Shown here in pieces: positions 23,957-31,133 of a stretch of 64,000 nt of DNA; within the stretch, counting starts at the first letter, position 1, and each line of letters begins with the position of its first letter. The DNA lies in the IMG/VR virus record IMGVR_UViG_3300037882_001257, positions 62,001 through 126,000 of that record; one strand, written 5' to 3'. The stretch is from a virus. Under the pieces are notes generated by a model that saw only the letters and a list, made by a program, of their open reading frames with translations, ran no database searches and was not told where the DNA came from. The translations under genes were made by a program, and so were the position numbers.

Positions 23957-24725
23957 GTACTTTTCCTTCTGCTAAAGCCTTGTGAAATTGTCCTACAAAA
24001 TCGTGTCTATCTGGATACTTCAACTCATTCCAATTTAACACCACAAACAGGGGAAACCACCCCTTGGTCATACTGACTATCAGGGCCTTAAGGGCCCTCT
24101 TATAAGCCACCAACTTAGAACATTTGAAGTCTGACGGGATTAGCCAGCGCTCTAATGCTGTAGCGTATATCTCTTCGCGGCAAAGTCGTATTTGGTCCTC
24201 GTGACGCAGCAAAGAAAATAGGGGTTTACTGATGAATGCCTTATTTACATCTGTCTTGAGGCGCTCGTAAAGTGGTCTCTCATAGTATGCTATGGCTAGG
24301 TGCAGGTCGTCGTGAACGTACTTACGAGTAACACCATCTTTGAAGAACTCTTCATTGTCCTTATCTAGGTATGCCTTTTTCGCCCCGTGTTCCAGTTCCC
24401 ATTCTTTGTATAAGACATCATAGAGTTCTGGTAAGAACTCACAGCCTTTCTGTTGGAAAAACGCGACATCGTGGAGCGTTTTCTCCCAGTGAATATCCCA
24501 GAAAGCATGGGAAACTTTCAGCGTATATAAAGCGTCAGGGCTGACCACTCCATTTACTGAGTATTTCTCAGCTAGAAGTGCCAGCCCTTTGTTGTGGTGA
24601 TAATCATGTTCTTTGCTAGAGGTCAGTTGTCCCGCCTCTGGCGTAATAATGTCGCGGTCCTTCGGCTCCCTAAAATCAGGGAACCAGTGACGTGCCGCAC
24701 AGCTTCCTATTAGAACTTCGTTCAT
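23946..24725 (-). CDS. Nucleotidyltransferase-like protein
   Basis: ATG 24725 leaves the tRNA-Arg gene free. The N-terminus (EVLIGSCAARHWF, then KDRDII) resembles the G-S...D-x-D strand layout of the nucleotidyltransferase fold seen in some phage proteins. The rest (about 220 residues) is helical. Activity uncertain. Confidence 0.5.
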   Translation of the reverse strand: MNEVLIGSCAARHWFPDFREPKDRDIITPEAGQLTSSKEHDYHHNKGLALLAEKYSVNGVVSPDALYTLKVSHAFWDIHWEKTLHDVAFFQQKGCEFLPELYDVLYKEWELEHGAKKAYLDKDNEEFFKDGVTRKYVHDDLHLAIAYYERPLYERLKTDVNKAFISKPLFSLLRHEDQIRLCREEIYATALERWLIPSDFKCSKLVAYKRALKALIVSMTKGWFPLFVVLNWNELKYPDRHDFVGQFHKALAEGKVHVN

Positions 24726-24729
24726 AAAG

Positions 24730-24801
24730 TAGGGAATACAGGAATCGAACCCGTTTCGCAAAGGTCGAAGCTTTGCATGTTCTCCATCACACCCATTCCC
24801 C
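24730..24801 (-). tRNA. tRNA-Arg (TCG)
   Basis: The acceptor is GGGGAAT/ATTCCCT, the anticodon loop is CTTCGAC on a CAAAG/CTTTG stem, and the T loop is TTCGATT. CT follows the discriminator A. Confidence 0.85.
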
Positions 24802-24803
24802 AG

Positions 24804-25034
24804 TTAAATCTCTGAGTGGTTGACCTTTACTACGGTAGTAGTTGGCTTCACCATTTCTTCCTTGAAGAAAGCAATATCCTTCTTCTTAATCTTTGTTCCA
24901 TTCATTACTTTAGCAAACTTCTTGACTGCGTCAATGGCATCTTCAAGAGTTCGTTCCTGAAACCGCTCGTTTCCGTCTTGAAGCTGGCATTCACACCAGT
25001 AAAAACCGCACAGTAATTTAGTTATTCTATACAT
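24804..25034 (-). CDS. Hypothetical small protein
   Basis: ATG 25034 (MYRITKLL...) fits between two tRNA genes. The 76 residues have WCEC, a K-rich helix and a double-stranded-RNA-binding-like EDAIDAVKKFAKVMNG stretch. No family assigned. Confidence 0.6.
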   Translation of the reverse strand: MYRITKLLCGFYWCECQLQDGNERFQERTLEDAIDAVKKFAKVMNGTKIKKKDIAFFKEEMVKPTTTVVKVNHSEI

Positions 25035-25036
25035 AG

Positions 25037-25105
25037 TAGCCACGTTGAGAATCGAACTCAATTTTCATCCTTCGCAGGGACGAAGCCTTATCCATAGGCG
25101 CAGCT
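25037..25105 (-). tRNA. tRNA-Arg (GCG), tentative
   Basis: The acceptor is AGCTGCG/CGTGGCT and the T arm is perfect. The anticodon arm is best read as CGTCC/GGATG with a loop CTGCGAA; an alternative 6-base loop is possible. CT follows the discriminator A. It overlaps the next gene end by 2 bases. Confidence 0.6.
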
Positions 25106-25370
25106 AAACAAACTCTATTTCTATTCCAAGTTCCTCAGCCAACTTCTTTAGCTTATTGCGTTTCTCTTCCATTTCGCAATTAGGCTCGTTGTTCTTCTTG
25201 TCGTACTCTCTAGCTCTGTCCAACAACCGGCGAAACTCGTCAATTTCCTGCTGCGTTGGTAAAGCTGGCAATGGTACAACTGGATGAGTGACTACTGGTG
25301 TTATCTGAAATGGATAACGCTGTATCCACTCGTCATACTTATGGTCCATCACCATTGACATTACACACAT
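25104..25370 (-). CDS. Hypothetical helical protein
   Basis: The 88-residue protein has a proline-rich middle (TPVVTHPVVPLPALP) and a charged C-terminal coiled coil. No recognised motif. Confidence 0.6.
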   Translation of the reverse strand: MCVMSMVMDHKYDEWIQRYPFQITPVVTHPVVPLPALPTQQEIDEFRRLLDRAREYDKKNNEPNCEMEEKRNKLKKLAEELGIEIEFV

Positions 25371-25398
25371 AAACCATTTCCTTATTAAGCGAAGCTAG

Positions 25399-25470
25399 TG
25401 CCGAGTGCGGGAATCGAACCCGCGTAACTTGCGTATGAAACAAGGTGTAAAACCAACATTACAACTCGAC
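25399..25470 (-). tRNA. tRNA-Met (CAT)
   Basis: The acceptor is GTCGAGT/ACTCGGC, the anticodon loop is TTCATAC, and the T arm is GCGGG-TTCGATT-CCCGC. With CAT it could be elongator Met or, if lysidine-modified, an Ile tRNA. Confidence 0.85.
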
Positions 25471-25591
25471 TGGTAATTGTATCAACCCGCTATGGATTTT
25501 TCTGTGGCAATTTGCACATAAAATCACACATTTACTTATTTCCTCTACAATTCTAGCTTGACTAGCGCTACCTATCATTCGAGATTGGAAG
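25471..25591 (-). pseudogene. HNH endonuclease remnant between tRNA genes
   Basis: The minus strand encodes HFQSR then EEISKCVILCANCHRKIHSG, the C-terminal HNH block seen in the 26181 and 40170 genes. The N-terminal zinc ribbon and HH are missing: tRNA-Gly lies directly upstream. Its 3' end runs into tRNA-Met. It is the scar of a lost homing gene. Confidence 0.65.
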
Positions 25592-25665
25592 TGCGTTATA
25601 CGGGAGTCGAACTCGTACTAAAACATTGGAAGTGTTTTGTGCTGACCATTGAACACTAATAACGC
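25592..25665 (-). tRNA. tRNA-Gly (TCC)
   Basis: The acceptor is GCGTTAT/ATAACGC, the anticodon loop is CTTCCAA, and the T loop is TTCGACT. CT follows the discriminator A. It is the first product of the promoter at 25722. Confidence 0.85.
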
Positions 25666-25721
25666 ATAACCGAAACTGGCTTTTGCTTAAAGCGGGCGAC
25701 CAGTAAACCGCTCATTCTAGT

Positions 25722-25749
25722 ATTATACCTCGAAATCCGCCAGGGTCAA
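25722..25749 (-). promoter_or_regulatory. Sigma70-like promoter
   Basis: TTGACC, 16 bp, TATAAT with the CTGGCGGATTTCGAGG spacer. It reads into tRNA-Gly, tRNA-Met and the tRNA-Arg block. Confidence 0.8.
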
Positions 25750-25773
25750 GCCCCCTCGTTTATTTCTCTGATT

Positions 25774-25839
25774 TTATCGAGAGCCTTCTTTGTCTCGTGG
25801 CTTCACAACATCTTTTGTAGCCGGATGATACTCATACAT
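25774..25839 (-). CDS. Possible 21-residue small ORF
   Basis: ATG 25839 follows a good AGGAG site 9 bases upstream. The product is charged (21 residues). Only the RBS and position support it. Confidence 0.3.
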   Translation of the reverse strand: MYEYHPATKDVVKPRDKEGSR

Positions 25840-25842
25840 AGC

Positions 25843-26181
25843 TTATATCTCCTCTATCCTCTTTGACTTGTCATCAATTAGAAGGTCAAAATGCCCCTTC
25901 TGCTTTCCGCAAATCAACTCATCGAACCTACAGCCCCAAGACACTAACTGGTCCCAGGTGAAAGTGTAGTAGTCTTTACCGCTTACGCTGCCCCTGGCCG
26001 TCCAGTATATGATTTTCCATCCTTCGTCATAGAGCTTATTGATTTTAGCGATGTTCTCTGCGGAGGGAACAGCTAAGTCATACGCTCTACTAGCACCATA
26101 AAAACAAATGGTCTCGTCTATATCAACGAGAGCCACTTTTTGTTGCCCTTCGGGCGTTAGTTTATTGTGAACTTCGCTCAT
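25843..26181 (-). CDS. HAD-superfamily phosphatase
   Basis: LVDIDETI is HAD motif I (DxDxT), WTARG matches motif II, and DLLIDDKSKRI is motif IV. The 112-residue length suggests a capless phosphatase. Substrate could be a nucleotide or an RNA 3' phosphate; this is inference. Confidence 0.8.
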   Translation of the reverse strand: MSEVHNKLTPEGQQKVALVDIDETICFYGASRAYDLAVPSAENIAKINKLYDEGWKIIYWTARGSVSGKDYYTFTWDQLVSWGCRFDELICGKQKGHFDLLIDDKSKRIEEI

Positions 26182-26615
26182 TATGTTGCAGGACTAATAC
26201 CTAATTTTCTACCAGCGTGAAGTTTTCTATGACAGTTTGAGCAAAGAACCATACACTTTTCTATCTCTGCCCACAGCAATTTTCTACTTTTAGCAGTCAC
26301 CAAGTTTGCAATGTTATTTACTTTATCCTTGGTGTTTGTATGGTGAAAATCTAAACAACACGGGTCAGTTTCACCACAATATTCACAGCCTTTACTAGCC
26401 TTATAATCAGATACTTCACCCCTTAATTTCTTTACAGCAATACCAGACCTGTTCCAATATTCTCGTTTTCTTTCTCCCGTTAAAGACCTTTGGTGTCTTT
26501 TCGCACAGGCAATGTTACATTCTTTACACTTACCCTGCGCCCCATCCGCTCGTGATGAACTCTTATGAAAATCAGATAAAGGCTTCAGAGTTTTACACGT
26601 CGAACAGCTTTTCAC
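26181..26615 (-). CDS. HNH endonuclease
   Basis: The protein has an N-terminal zinc ribbon (CSTCKTLKPLSDFHKSSS...CKECN) and a C-terminal HNH fold (CEYCGETDPCCLDFHHTN then CMVLCSNCHRKLH). It is the same kind as the 40170 gene and the 25471 remnant. It overlaps the HAD gene by one base. Confidence 0.9.
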   Translation of the reverse strand: MKSCSTCKTLKPLSDFHKSSSRADGAQGKCKECNIACAKRHQRSLTGERKREYWNRSGIAVKKLRGEVSDYKASKGCEYCGETDPCCLDFHHTNTKDKVNNIANLVTAKSRKLLWAEIEKCMVLCSNCHRKLHAGRKLGISPAT

Positions 26616-26619
26616 GAAG

Positions 26620-26691
26620 TGCCCCTATTTGGACTTGAACCAAAATCTGTCGCTTTAAGAGAGCGCAATGTTACATTAACACCATAGAGGC
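26620..26691 (-). tRNA. tRNA-Lys (CTT)
   Basis: The acceptor is GCCTCTA/TAGGGGC, the anticodon loop is CTCTTAA with one mismatch at the top of its stem, and the T loop is TTCAAGT. CT follows the discriminator A. Confidence 0.85.
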
Positions 26692-26706
26692 AAAGTGGCG
26701 AAGCCA

Positions 26707-26898
26707 CTAACGAACTTTAGTGAGATACTTGTCTGAGACCCAAAATTCAGTTGGGCATCTAGTAAAACAAGCCACAGACACCAAGTAATCACCGTCGTTA
26801 GTAGCGGACTTGTCCACTATAGTTCCGACGATAGCCTTCTTAAGGAACCCGTCTTTATAGTCTACAGAAATCCGCACTTTGTCACCGTAATATAGCAT
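26707..26898 (-). CDS. SH3/KOW-like small protein
   Basis: The 63-residue protein has repeated short strands (DKVRISVDYK, IVGTIVDKSAT, YLVSVACF) as in small SH3-like phage proteins. A GGGC/GCCC hairpin overlaps the RBS and start and may affect translation. Confidence 0.55.
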   Translation of the reverse strand: MLYYGDKVRISVDYKDGFLKKAIVGTIVDKSATNDGDYLVSVACFTRCPTEFWVSDKYLTKVR

Positions 26899-26936
26899 GG
26901 GCTTAGCCCTTTCTTAATAAGTACAAAACAACAAAG

Positions 26937-27008
26937 AGCCGAGTAAGGGAGTCGAACCCTTTTTCCAATCTTACCAAGATTGAGTAATAACCGTTATACT
27001 AACAAGGC
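26937..27008 (-). tRNA. tRNA-Thr (GGT)
   Basis: The anticodon stem CAATC/GATTG holds TTGGTAA and the T arm is perfect. The acceptor GCCTTGT/ACTCGGC has two mismatches at positions 4 and 5, so folding may be weak. CT follows the discriminator U. Confidence 0.75.
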
Positions 27009-27010
27009 AG

Positions 27011-27181
27011 TCATACCCAGTAATTTAACCCATCCTCATCCTTAGCTGCAATACCAATTTTGTAATTTCTGTCGAGTGGTCTAAGTAACCATGTCACTAT
27101 TCTAGCCCACCACAGGAATCTAGTAGAGCAAACCACTTTGGCAGCACCACCTAAAGCCGGATAAATTAGGATTTCATACAT
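27011..27181 (-). CDS. Small hydrophobic protein
   Basis: ATG 27181 leaves the tRNA-Ser gene intact. The 56 residues hold one hydrophobic stretch (FLWWARIVTWLLRPL). It may be membrane-associated. Unknown role. Confidence 0.55.
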   Translation of the reverse strand: MYEILIYPALGGAAKVVCSTRFLWWARIVTWLLRPLDRNYKIGIAAKDEDGLNYWV

Positions 27182-27183
27182 AG

Positions 27184-27265
27184 CGGAGGACACGGGAATC
27201 GAACCCGCAACACCTTTCGGTGCAACTGCTTTCCAAGCAGCCTGCTTACCAGTCGCTTATCCTCC
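27184..27265 (-). tRNA. tRNA-Ser (GGA)
   Basis: The acceptor is GGAGGAT/GTCCTCC, the anticodon loop is TTGGAAA, and there is a long variable arm with CACC/GGTG. Discriminator G. CT follows. Confidence 0.85.
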
Positions 27266-27268
27266 AAG

Positions 27269-27321
27269 ACCCGCCCATTATGGCCGTCACCGACTCTCTG
27301 AATCGGGATAGGACCAGCGGG
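27269..27321 (-). other. Short tRNA-like structure, 53 nt, next to two GNRA hairpins
   Basis: A 6-bp terminal stem (CCCGCT against GGCGGG, one G-U pair) encloses a CCGAT/GTCGG hairpin, and CT follows the 3' base as in the real tRNAs. There is no T arm. Just upstream are hairpins with GTAA and GAAA loops (AGTTGC/GCAACT and CTGC/GCAG). It may be a decayed tRNA or a small structured RNA. Confidence 0.3.
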
Positions 27322-27377
27322 TGCTGCTTTCGCAGTCTCACAAAGTTGCTTACGCAACTGACATTTAAGGTGTTAGC

Positions 27378-27566
27378 CTAACCAACCGAAACCACCTGTG
27401 TCACAATACCGTTTTCGACCACTACATTGACTCTGCTGTTATGGGCGTCAGTCAAGGGTGGGGTCTTCACACCGTCTAGCTTAGCAATACGAAGCGTAAA
27501 ACCCTCTTTCTTGACGATAGCTTTTACTTCATCAAGTGTTCTACCAATTAGATGACTTCTCTTCAT
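27378..27566 (-). CDS. I78-like peptidase-inhibitor fold protein
   Basis: The 62 residues run LIGRTLDEVKAIVKKEG... to SRVNVVVENGIVTQVVSVG. This is the helix-strand layout and ending (R-x-N-V-x-V-x-N-G-x-I...G) of the I78/potato-inhibitor-I-like fold. It could inhibit a host serine protease. Fold assignment is by eye. Confidence 0.55.
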   Translation of the reverse strand: MKRSHLIGRTLDEVKAIVKKEGFTLRIAKLDGVKTPPLTDAHNSRVNVVVENGIVTQVVSVG

Positions 27567-28048
27567 TATTTGACAGCCTTTTTAAGAGCGGAAGGGCCTT
27601 CAACATCATCGAAAACGCGCAGCACTTCGTGGCTCACAAACTCAGGAGCAAGTGGAGCAGTCAAGTCACCAATCGAAAATTCATATGGGGCTGGCAGGCT
27701 ATCATACTTGCCATCGTTTGCCACTAAAACCGCATGGACGTGACCACCTTCAGGAACCTTAAAGGTTACTTCCGATACAGTTGCGGGAAAATCATAGACT
27801 TTCTCAACGCCTTCTGTTTCATCGCCCTTGTAGGTGAGAACAGTCAACTTTTGAGTCTTAACGTCTGGAGAGACGGAAGGAACCCAAAACAAACGTACTT
27901 CTGCTACTTTCATAAAAACTCCCTTTATTTGGTATGATAAATTTGTTGGTGGTTCGGGCGGGGTAAAATCGTAAAAATATAACAAGGTCCATAACACTGC
28001 TATAATAAGAGCAGTAATTCCAAACATGAATAACATTTCCACAAGCAT
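27566..28048 (-). CDS. Membrane-anchored FnIII-like protein
   Basis: The N-terminus has a hydrophobic helix (3-26), then PPEPPTNLS and a beta domain with VRLFWVPSVSPDV, typical of fibronectin type III. ATG 28048 has an AAGGA site. A second in-frame ATG at 27913 (MKVAEV...) also has a GGGAG site, so a shorter form without the anchor may be made. It overlaps the I78-like gene by one base. Confidence 0.65.
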   Translation of the reverse strand: MLVEMLFMFGITALIIAVLWTLLYFYDFTPPEPPTNLSYQIKGVFMKVAEVRLFWVPSVSPDVKTQKLTVLTYKGDETEGVEKVYDFPATVSEVTFKVPEGGHVHAVLVANDGKYDSLPAPYEFSIGDLTAPLAPEFVSHEVLRVFDDVEGPSALKKAVK

Positions 28049-28062
28049 GTTTTATTCCTTAG

Positions 28063-28130
28063 TGGACCGTATCGGTATCGCGCCGATTTTTCGACTTTGC
28101 AGGAGTCAAAATTAGACTTCTAAACAGCCC
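28063..28130 (-). tRNA. tRNA-Ala (TGC), C33
   Basis: The acceptor GGGCTGT/ACGGTCC has a G3-U70 pair, the main Ala identity element. The anticodon loop is CCTGCAA, so base 33 is C. The T loop is CGCGATA and the D arm is short, both unusual. CT follows the discriminator A. Confidence 0.7.
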
Positions 28131-28171
28131 GTCTCAAAACACGGGTCAGTCTCACAATCTCTTTCAAGCGA

Positions 28172-28432
28172 CTAAATAACAGGTAATACTAAACCAGCCC
28201 GCTCTTTCTTCATATTGTTTAGTCTACAGCTTAACTCGTCAACAACCATTTTCTTAGCTGCGTCAAAGTCTTTTCCGTAGACAAACACGGTAATAGCGCC
28301 TGGGTCTAGTACCACTTTCACATACTCAGTACCATTGGTAGATTCTAAAGCTTCTTCGGCGTATTTTATACGCTTATCTAAGTCTTTGGCCTTATCTAAA
28401 ACCGCCTGAGCTTCGTCTAAAATGTTTTTCAT
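28172..28432 (-). CDS. Hypothetical helical protein
   Basis: ATG 28432 ends 3 bases before tRNA-Ile. The 86 residues are mostly helical with a central strand (YVKVVLDPGAITVFVYG). No recognised family. Confidence 0.6.
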   Translation of the reverse strand: MKNILDEAQAVLDKAKDLDKRIKYAEEALESTNGTEYVKVVLDPGAITVFVYGKDFDAAKKMVVDELSCRLNNMKKERAGLVLPVI

Positions 28433-28434
28433 AG

Positions 28435-28507
28435 TGGGCAACCTGGGAGTCGAACCCAGCACAAGAAACTTATCAGGTTCCTCCGAACAACCAGTTCTGC
28501 GATGCCC
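28435..28507 (-). tRNA. tRNA-Ile (GAT)
   Basis: The acceptor is GGGCATC/GTTGCCC, the anticodon loop is CTGATAA, and the T arm is CTGGG-TTCGACT-CCCAG. CT follows the discriminator A. Confidence 0.85.
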
Positions 28508-28508
28508 T

Positions 28509-28835
28509 CTAAAACCCGTAATATGCCTTCTCAGCCTCAGACCAGTAGACTTCGTCTTTGCCGTCTGGTCCACCGTCGTCTTGCCACTTGTAGTAAGCTA
28601 CTTTAGCTACCTCATGGTCTCGATTAACTAACTCAAACATTACCGTATTAAATAATACACCCGGAGCCTCTGCAAGCTCGACTTCTGAGTGCCACCCAAA
28701 AGTTTGACTACCAGAGACAGTGTATGACTTACCTACCTCAAGATACTTGTCCGCAAGCTCTCTATGATAGTCAAGTCCATTCTCACCAAGATAGACTACT
28801 TTGCTCCCCTTGGGGAACCACTCACCAAATTCCAT
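28509..28835 (-). CDS. Paralogous WFPxGS-family small protein (copy 1)
   Basis: ATG 28835 follows GGAGGA. The protein of 108 residues shares WFPKGSKVVYLGENG, SYTVSGSQT and FNTVMFE with the 34466 gene (WFPIGSRVEFTGKGG, YTVVASRT, WNTVLFE). The two are clear paralogues of an unknown beta-rich domain. Confidence 0.65.
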   Translation of the reverse strand: MEFGEWFPKGSKVVYLGENGLDYHRELADKYLEVGKSYTVSGSQTFGWHSEVELAEAPGVLFNTVMFELVNRDHEVAKVAYYKWQDDGGPDGKDEVYWSEAEKAYYGF

Positions 28836-28870
28836 GAGACTGCGTCCTCCTAAAGTTATGAAATAACAAG

Positions 28871-28941
28871 TGGTCCTCATGGGAGTCGAACCCACAATGC
28901 AGGCTTGTCGTGCCTGAATGATACCATTTCAATAGAGGACA
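28871..28941 (-). tRNA. tRNA-Val (GAC), C33
   Basis: The anticodon stem CAGGC/GCCTG holds ACGACAA, so 33 is C. The T arm is GTGGG-TTCGACT-CCCAT. Position 1-72 is a U-C mismatch. CT follows the discriminator A. Confidence 0.7.
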
Positions 28942-28942
28942 G

Positions 28943-29017
28943 GGGTGAATAGCCAGGGTCGAACTGGCACTTTCTGGTTCACAGCCAAACGTGCAGAGCC
29001 GCTACACTATACTCACC
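28943..29017 (-). tRNA. tRNA-His (GTG)
   Basis: The anticodon loop is CTGTGAA and the T arm is GCCAG-TTCGACC-CTGGC. An extra G at the 5' end faces C at the 3' end, the usual tRNA-His feature. Confidence 0.85.
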
Positions 29018-29084
29018 ATAAATGCAACTACGGATGGTCCACTCCCGCACTTATCTGTCCCTTGACAGCTTCGTTAGTTGCAAG

Positions 29085-29155
29085 CATACAGTAGAGGATT
29101 TGAACCCCTTTGCGTCTGTGTTGGAGACAGACCGCACTCCCAGGTGCAACTGTAT
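29085..29155 (-). tRNA. tRNA-Trp (CCA)
   Basis: The acceptor is ATACAGT/ACTGTAT, the anticodon loop is CTCCAAC, the T loop is TTCAAAT, and the discriminator is G as for Trp. CT follows. Confidence 0.85.
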
Positions 29156-29162
29156 ATAGTGG

Positions 29163-29369
29163 TCAGCTTGCTGACCTAATCAACTCAAATCTCTTCGTAA
29201 ATGGAGCATATAGCTCAAAAACCGCTATACTTTCCACTTCTTTCCAGCTCTCAAAATATCCCTTAGCCCCACTAATAGCCCGCTCAAAAGCCTCATCACC
29301 CTTACCCTTGTAGTAACCGTGGTGGTGAGGCACACCGTTGATAACCGACACTAAGATGAAATTTTCCAT
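29163..29369 (-). CDS. Hypothetical small protein with leaderless-type start
   Basis: The ATG at 29369 lies only about 7 bases from the end of the TATAAT box, so the mRNA probably begins at or next to the ATG. The 68 residues have HHHGYYKGKGDEAFERAISGAKGYF. No family assigned. Confidence 0.6.
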   Translation of the reverse strand: MENFILVSVINGVPHHHGYYKGKGDEAFERAISGAKGYFESWKEVESIAVFELYAPFTKRFELIRSAS

Positions 29370-29375
29370 TTCCGA

Positions 29376-29403
29376 ATTATATACCCGTTTTCGCCAGTGT
29401 CAA
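29376..29403 (-). promoter_or_regulatory. Sigma70-like promoter
   Basis: TTGACA, 16 bp, TATAAT with the CTGGCGAAAACGGGTA spacer. It is immediately upstream of the ATG at 29369. Confidence 0.8.
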
Positions 29404-29419
29404 GAGGCCGCAGACAGCC

Positions 29420-29662
29420 TCACTTAAAATCTTTTGAGTCCACCAGCCCACATAACGCAGCAACAAAAATAGCCCCGGCGACCCCCAAACAAATCAGGAG
29501 AATCACCAAAATTATTGCCAGCGGAACCAAAGGCGCAAAAACCAACCACAGCGGGATGGCGGGCAAAACCCCACCAAACTTAAGGGTTGCTAGTACCACA
29601 AACATAATCAGCAGCCAGGGCGCTGTACATGCCACAACCGTAGTATTCTTAGACTTGCTCAT
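29420..29662 (-). CDS. Small membrane protein, two helices
   Basis: The 80-residue product is mostly two long hydrophobic helices (about 10-35 and 37-70). It could be holin-like in size and topology, but no lysin gene is next to it. Function unproven. Confidence 0.6.
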   Translation of the reverse strand: MSKSKNTTVVACTAPWLLIMFVVLATLKFGGVLPAIPLWLVFAPLVPLAIILVILLICLGVAGAIFVAALCGLVDSKDFK

Positions 29663-29675
29663 AGGTGTTTAGTGT

Positions 29676-29963
29676 TTACGTAATCAGTTTCTTTGAAGGG
29701 GGAGTTATAATGCCAGCCGCCTGAGCATGGTAGCTTTCAACTATTGCGACCAACTCTGGACTAGCCTCGCACGCCACTAAAATGTCACCAGCCAAATTAA
29801 CTTCCTGGTCTACGTCTTTAGCGAATTCGATAAAAGGTCGAAAAGCTATCTGTTCTCCATGAACATACAGAAAAAGTAGGTGACTATATACTTCGTCTTT
29901 AACATGAACACCAATTACGTCTCGTGGGTGTCCATCACGCAACTTCAAGTAGTGGATTTTCAT
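29676..29963 (-). CDS. Hypothetical protein
   Basis: The 95-residue protein has mixed alpha/beta content and overlaps the upstream gene by 29 bases. No motif. Confidence 0.55.
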   Translation of the reverse strand: MKIHYLKLRDGHPRDVIGVHVKDEVYSHLLFLYVHGEQIAFRPFIEFAKDVDQEVNLAGDILVACEASPELVAIVESYHAQAAGIITPPSKKLIT

Positions 29964-30282
29964 CAGCTTCGCCTTCCTGTGTGTTAAGTCCTGTTAGTCC
30001 AGCGAGTTCCCGAAGGGTACTCTCAAATCGTGGACCTTCTGGATGGTCCGTTTCCATCGTCAACAAATTTTTGTAGGAGTCGTATCCCTCGTACCACTGG
30101 TCCATTCGGAATTCAGAGGCGACAGGGGCCTTCTTAGGATGTAGTCTCCAGGCGGAAATCAAACCCTGTGTAAAGTATGCGGGTTCATAGCCCTCTGGTA
30201 GAGCAGGCTTCGTAAAGAGTGGTAATTCACCCTCTGCTTGCGGCTGTTCTACGACTTCATCCTCAAAAATAGTAGTTATCAC
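29935..30282 (-). CDS. Hypothetical protein (GTG start)
   Basis: A GTG at 30282 follows AAGGA. The 115 residues include an acidic N-terminus and a LYTKPALPEGYEPAYF-type proline-rich stretch. Unknown function. Confidence 0.55.
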   Translation of the reverse strand: MITTIFEDEVVEQPQAEGELPLFTKPALPEGYEPAYFTQGLISAWRLHPKKAPVASEFRMDQWYEGYDSYKNLLTMETDHPEGPRFESTLRELAGLTGLNTQEGEADENPLLEVA

Positions 30283-30303
30283 GCTGCGCGTTCCTTAATT
30301 GAG

Positions 30304-30378
30304 TGGCCTTTCGGAGAATCGAACTCAACGACTTTCAGTTTCAAAGACTGACGTGCAAAACCATTACACTAAAAGGCT
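30304..30378 (-). tRNA. tRNA-Gln (TTG)
   Basis: The anticodon loop is CTTTGAA on TCAGT/ACTGA. The acceptor AGCCTTT/AAAGGCC is open at position 1-72 (A-C), as is typical of weak Gln acceptors. CT follows the discriminator A. Confidence 0.8.
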
Positions 30379-30382
30379 ATAT

Positions 30383-30790
30383 TTACTTACGCTTCTTCAG
30401 CGCTTCTAGCACCTGTCTCGCATGTTCCAAATTGCCATAAGCGGAGTCTTTAACAGACTCACTATCTTTCAGGTCGTGCGAGGCTTGCTTTACCAAACTC
30501 TCTGCTACCGCGTAGGCTGATAGACTATCTTGATAGCCATTCTTTGCCTGTTCAAACTCTTCCTGAGCCGCCCGCACATCTGCTTGAGCCTTGAGCAATT
30601 CTATCTCAATGCCCAACTTTTCCGCTTCGTGTCTCTTAGTGTGTGCTTCCGATAGTGAAGCGGACGCATTTCTTAGTGCATGAACCGCGTTATTACGGGC
30701 ATCAGTTGCCTGTTTCTTAACGTGGCAAACGCTTGGTTTCCATGAAAACATTGCTAAAACCCTTTTAATGAAATCTTCGATTGTTGTCAT
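30383..30790 (-). CDS. Coiled-coil protein
   Basis: Residues 22-130 form a continuous A/E/K/Q-rich helical region. The N-terminus is amphipathic (MTTIEDFIKRVLAMFSW). It may be a scaffolding or membrane-peripheral protein. Unknown role. Confidence 0.6.
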   Translation of the reverse strand: MTTIEDFIKRVLAMFSWKPSVCHVKKQATDARNNAVHALRNASASLSEAHTKRHEAEKLGIEIELLKAQADVRAAQEEFEQAKNGYQDSLSAYAVAESLVKQASHDLKDSESVKDSAYGNLEHARQVLEALKKRK

Positions 30791-30823
30791 AAACTGCCCC
30801 TACGGTAAAAATAACTTGTTTAG

Positions 30824-30894
30824 TGGGCCATAAAAGAATCGAACTTTTTTCTTCTCGGTGTAAACGAGGGATTCTACCAGTGAACTAATGGCCC
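30824..30894 (-). tRNA. tRNA-Val (TAC)
   Basis: The acceptor GGGCCAT/ATGGCCC is perfect, the anticodon loop is TTTACAC, and the T arm is AAAAG-TTCGATT-CTTTT. CT follows the discriminator A. Confidence 0.85.
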
Positions 30895-30895
30895 G

Positions 30896-30968
30896 TATCG
30901 GCAACAGGAGTCGAACCTGCATGAGTCTTATCTTGAGTAAGACATGTCTCCATTTGCATCATGCCGAC
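30896..30968 (-). tRNA. tRNA-Leu (CAA), copy 1, short variable loop
   Basis: The acceptor is GTCGGCA/TGCCGAT, the anticodon loop is CTCAAGA on a 6-bp stem, and the T arm is perfect. The variable loop is about 4 bases where a long arm is expected. It ends 1 base from tRNA-Val and lacks the CT trailer. Confidence 0.75.
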
Positions 30969-30973
30969 ATAAA

Positions 30974-31053
30974 GTATCAACCTGAGTTAGTTGCCATCGA
31001 GCGCCCAAGTGTGGATGGCCCACAGTGGACTACAGGAACCCTGATGTTGATAC
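30974..31053. other. tRNA-like structured element, 80 nt
   Basis: An 8-bp terminal stem (GTATCAAC/GTTGATAC) encloses CAGG/CCTG and CCATC/GATGG hairpins. Size and place match a tRNA, but there is no T loop. It may be a decayed tRNA or structured RNA. Confidence 0.35.
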
Positions 31054-31055
31054 AG

Positions 31056-31129
31056 TAGCAGATAAGAGAGTCGAACTCTTAACCACAATGTTTTAAGCAT
31101 TGCCGCACTGCCAATTAGCGTAATCTGCC
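31056..31129 (-). tRNA. tRNA-Leu (TAA), short variable loop
   Basis: The acceptor is GGCAGAT/ATCTGCT, the anticodon loop is CTTAAAA on CAATG/CATTG, and the T arm is perfect. The variable loop is 5 bases. The D arm (GCTAATTGGCAGTGC) is shared with the next two tRNAs. CT follows. Confidence 0.8.
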
Positions 31130-31133
31130 AGAG

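Noticed and set aside
29420-29662. Holin
   Set aside because: Topology fits, but there is no endolysin or other lysis gene beside it.
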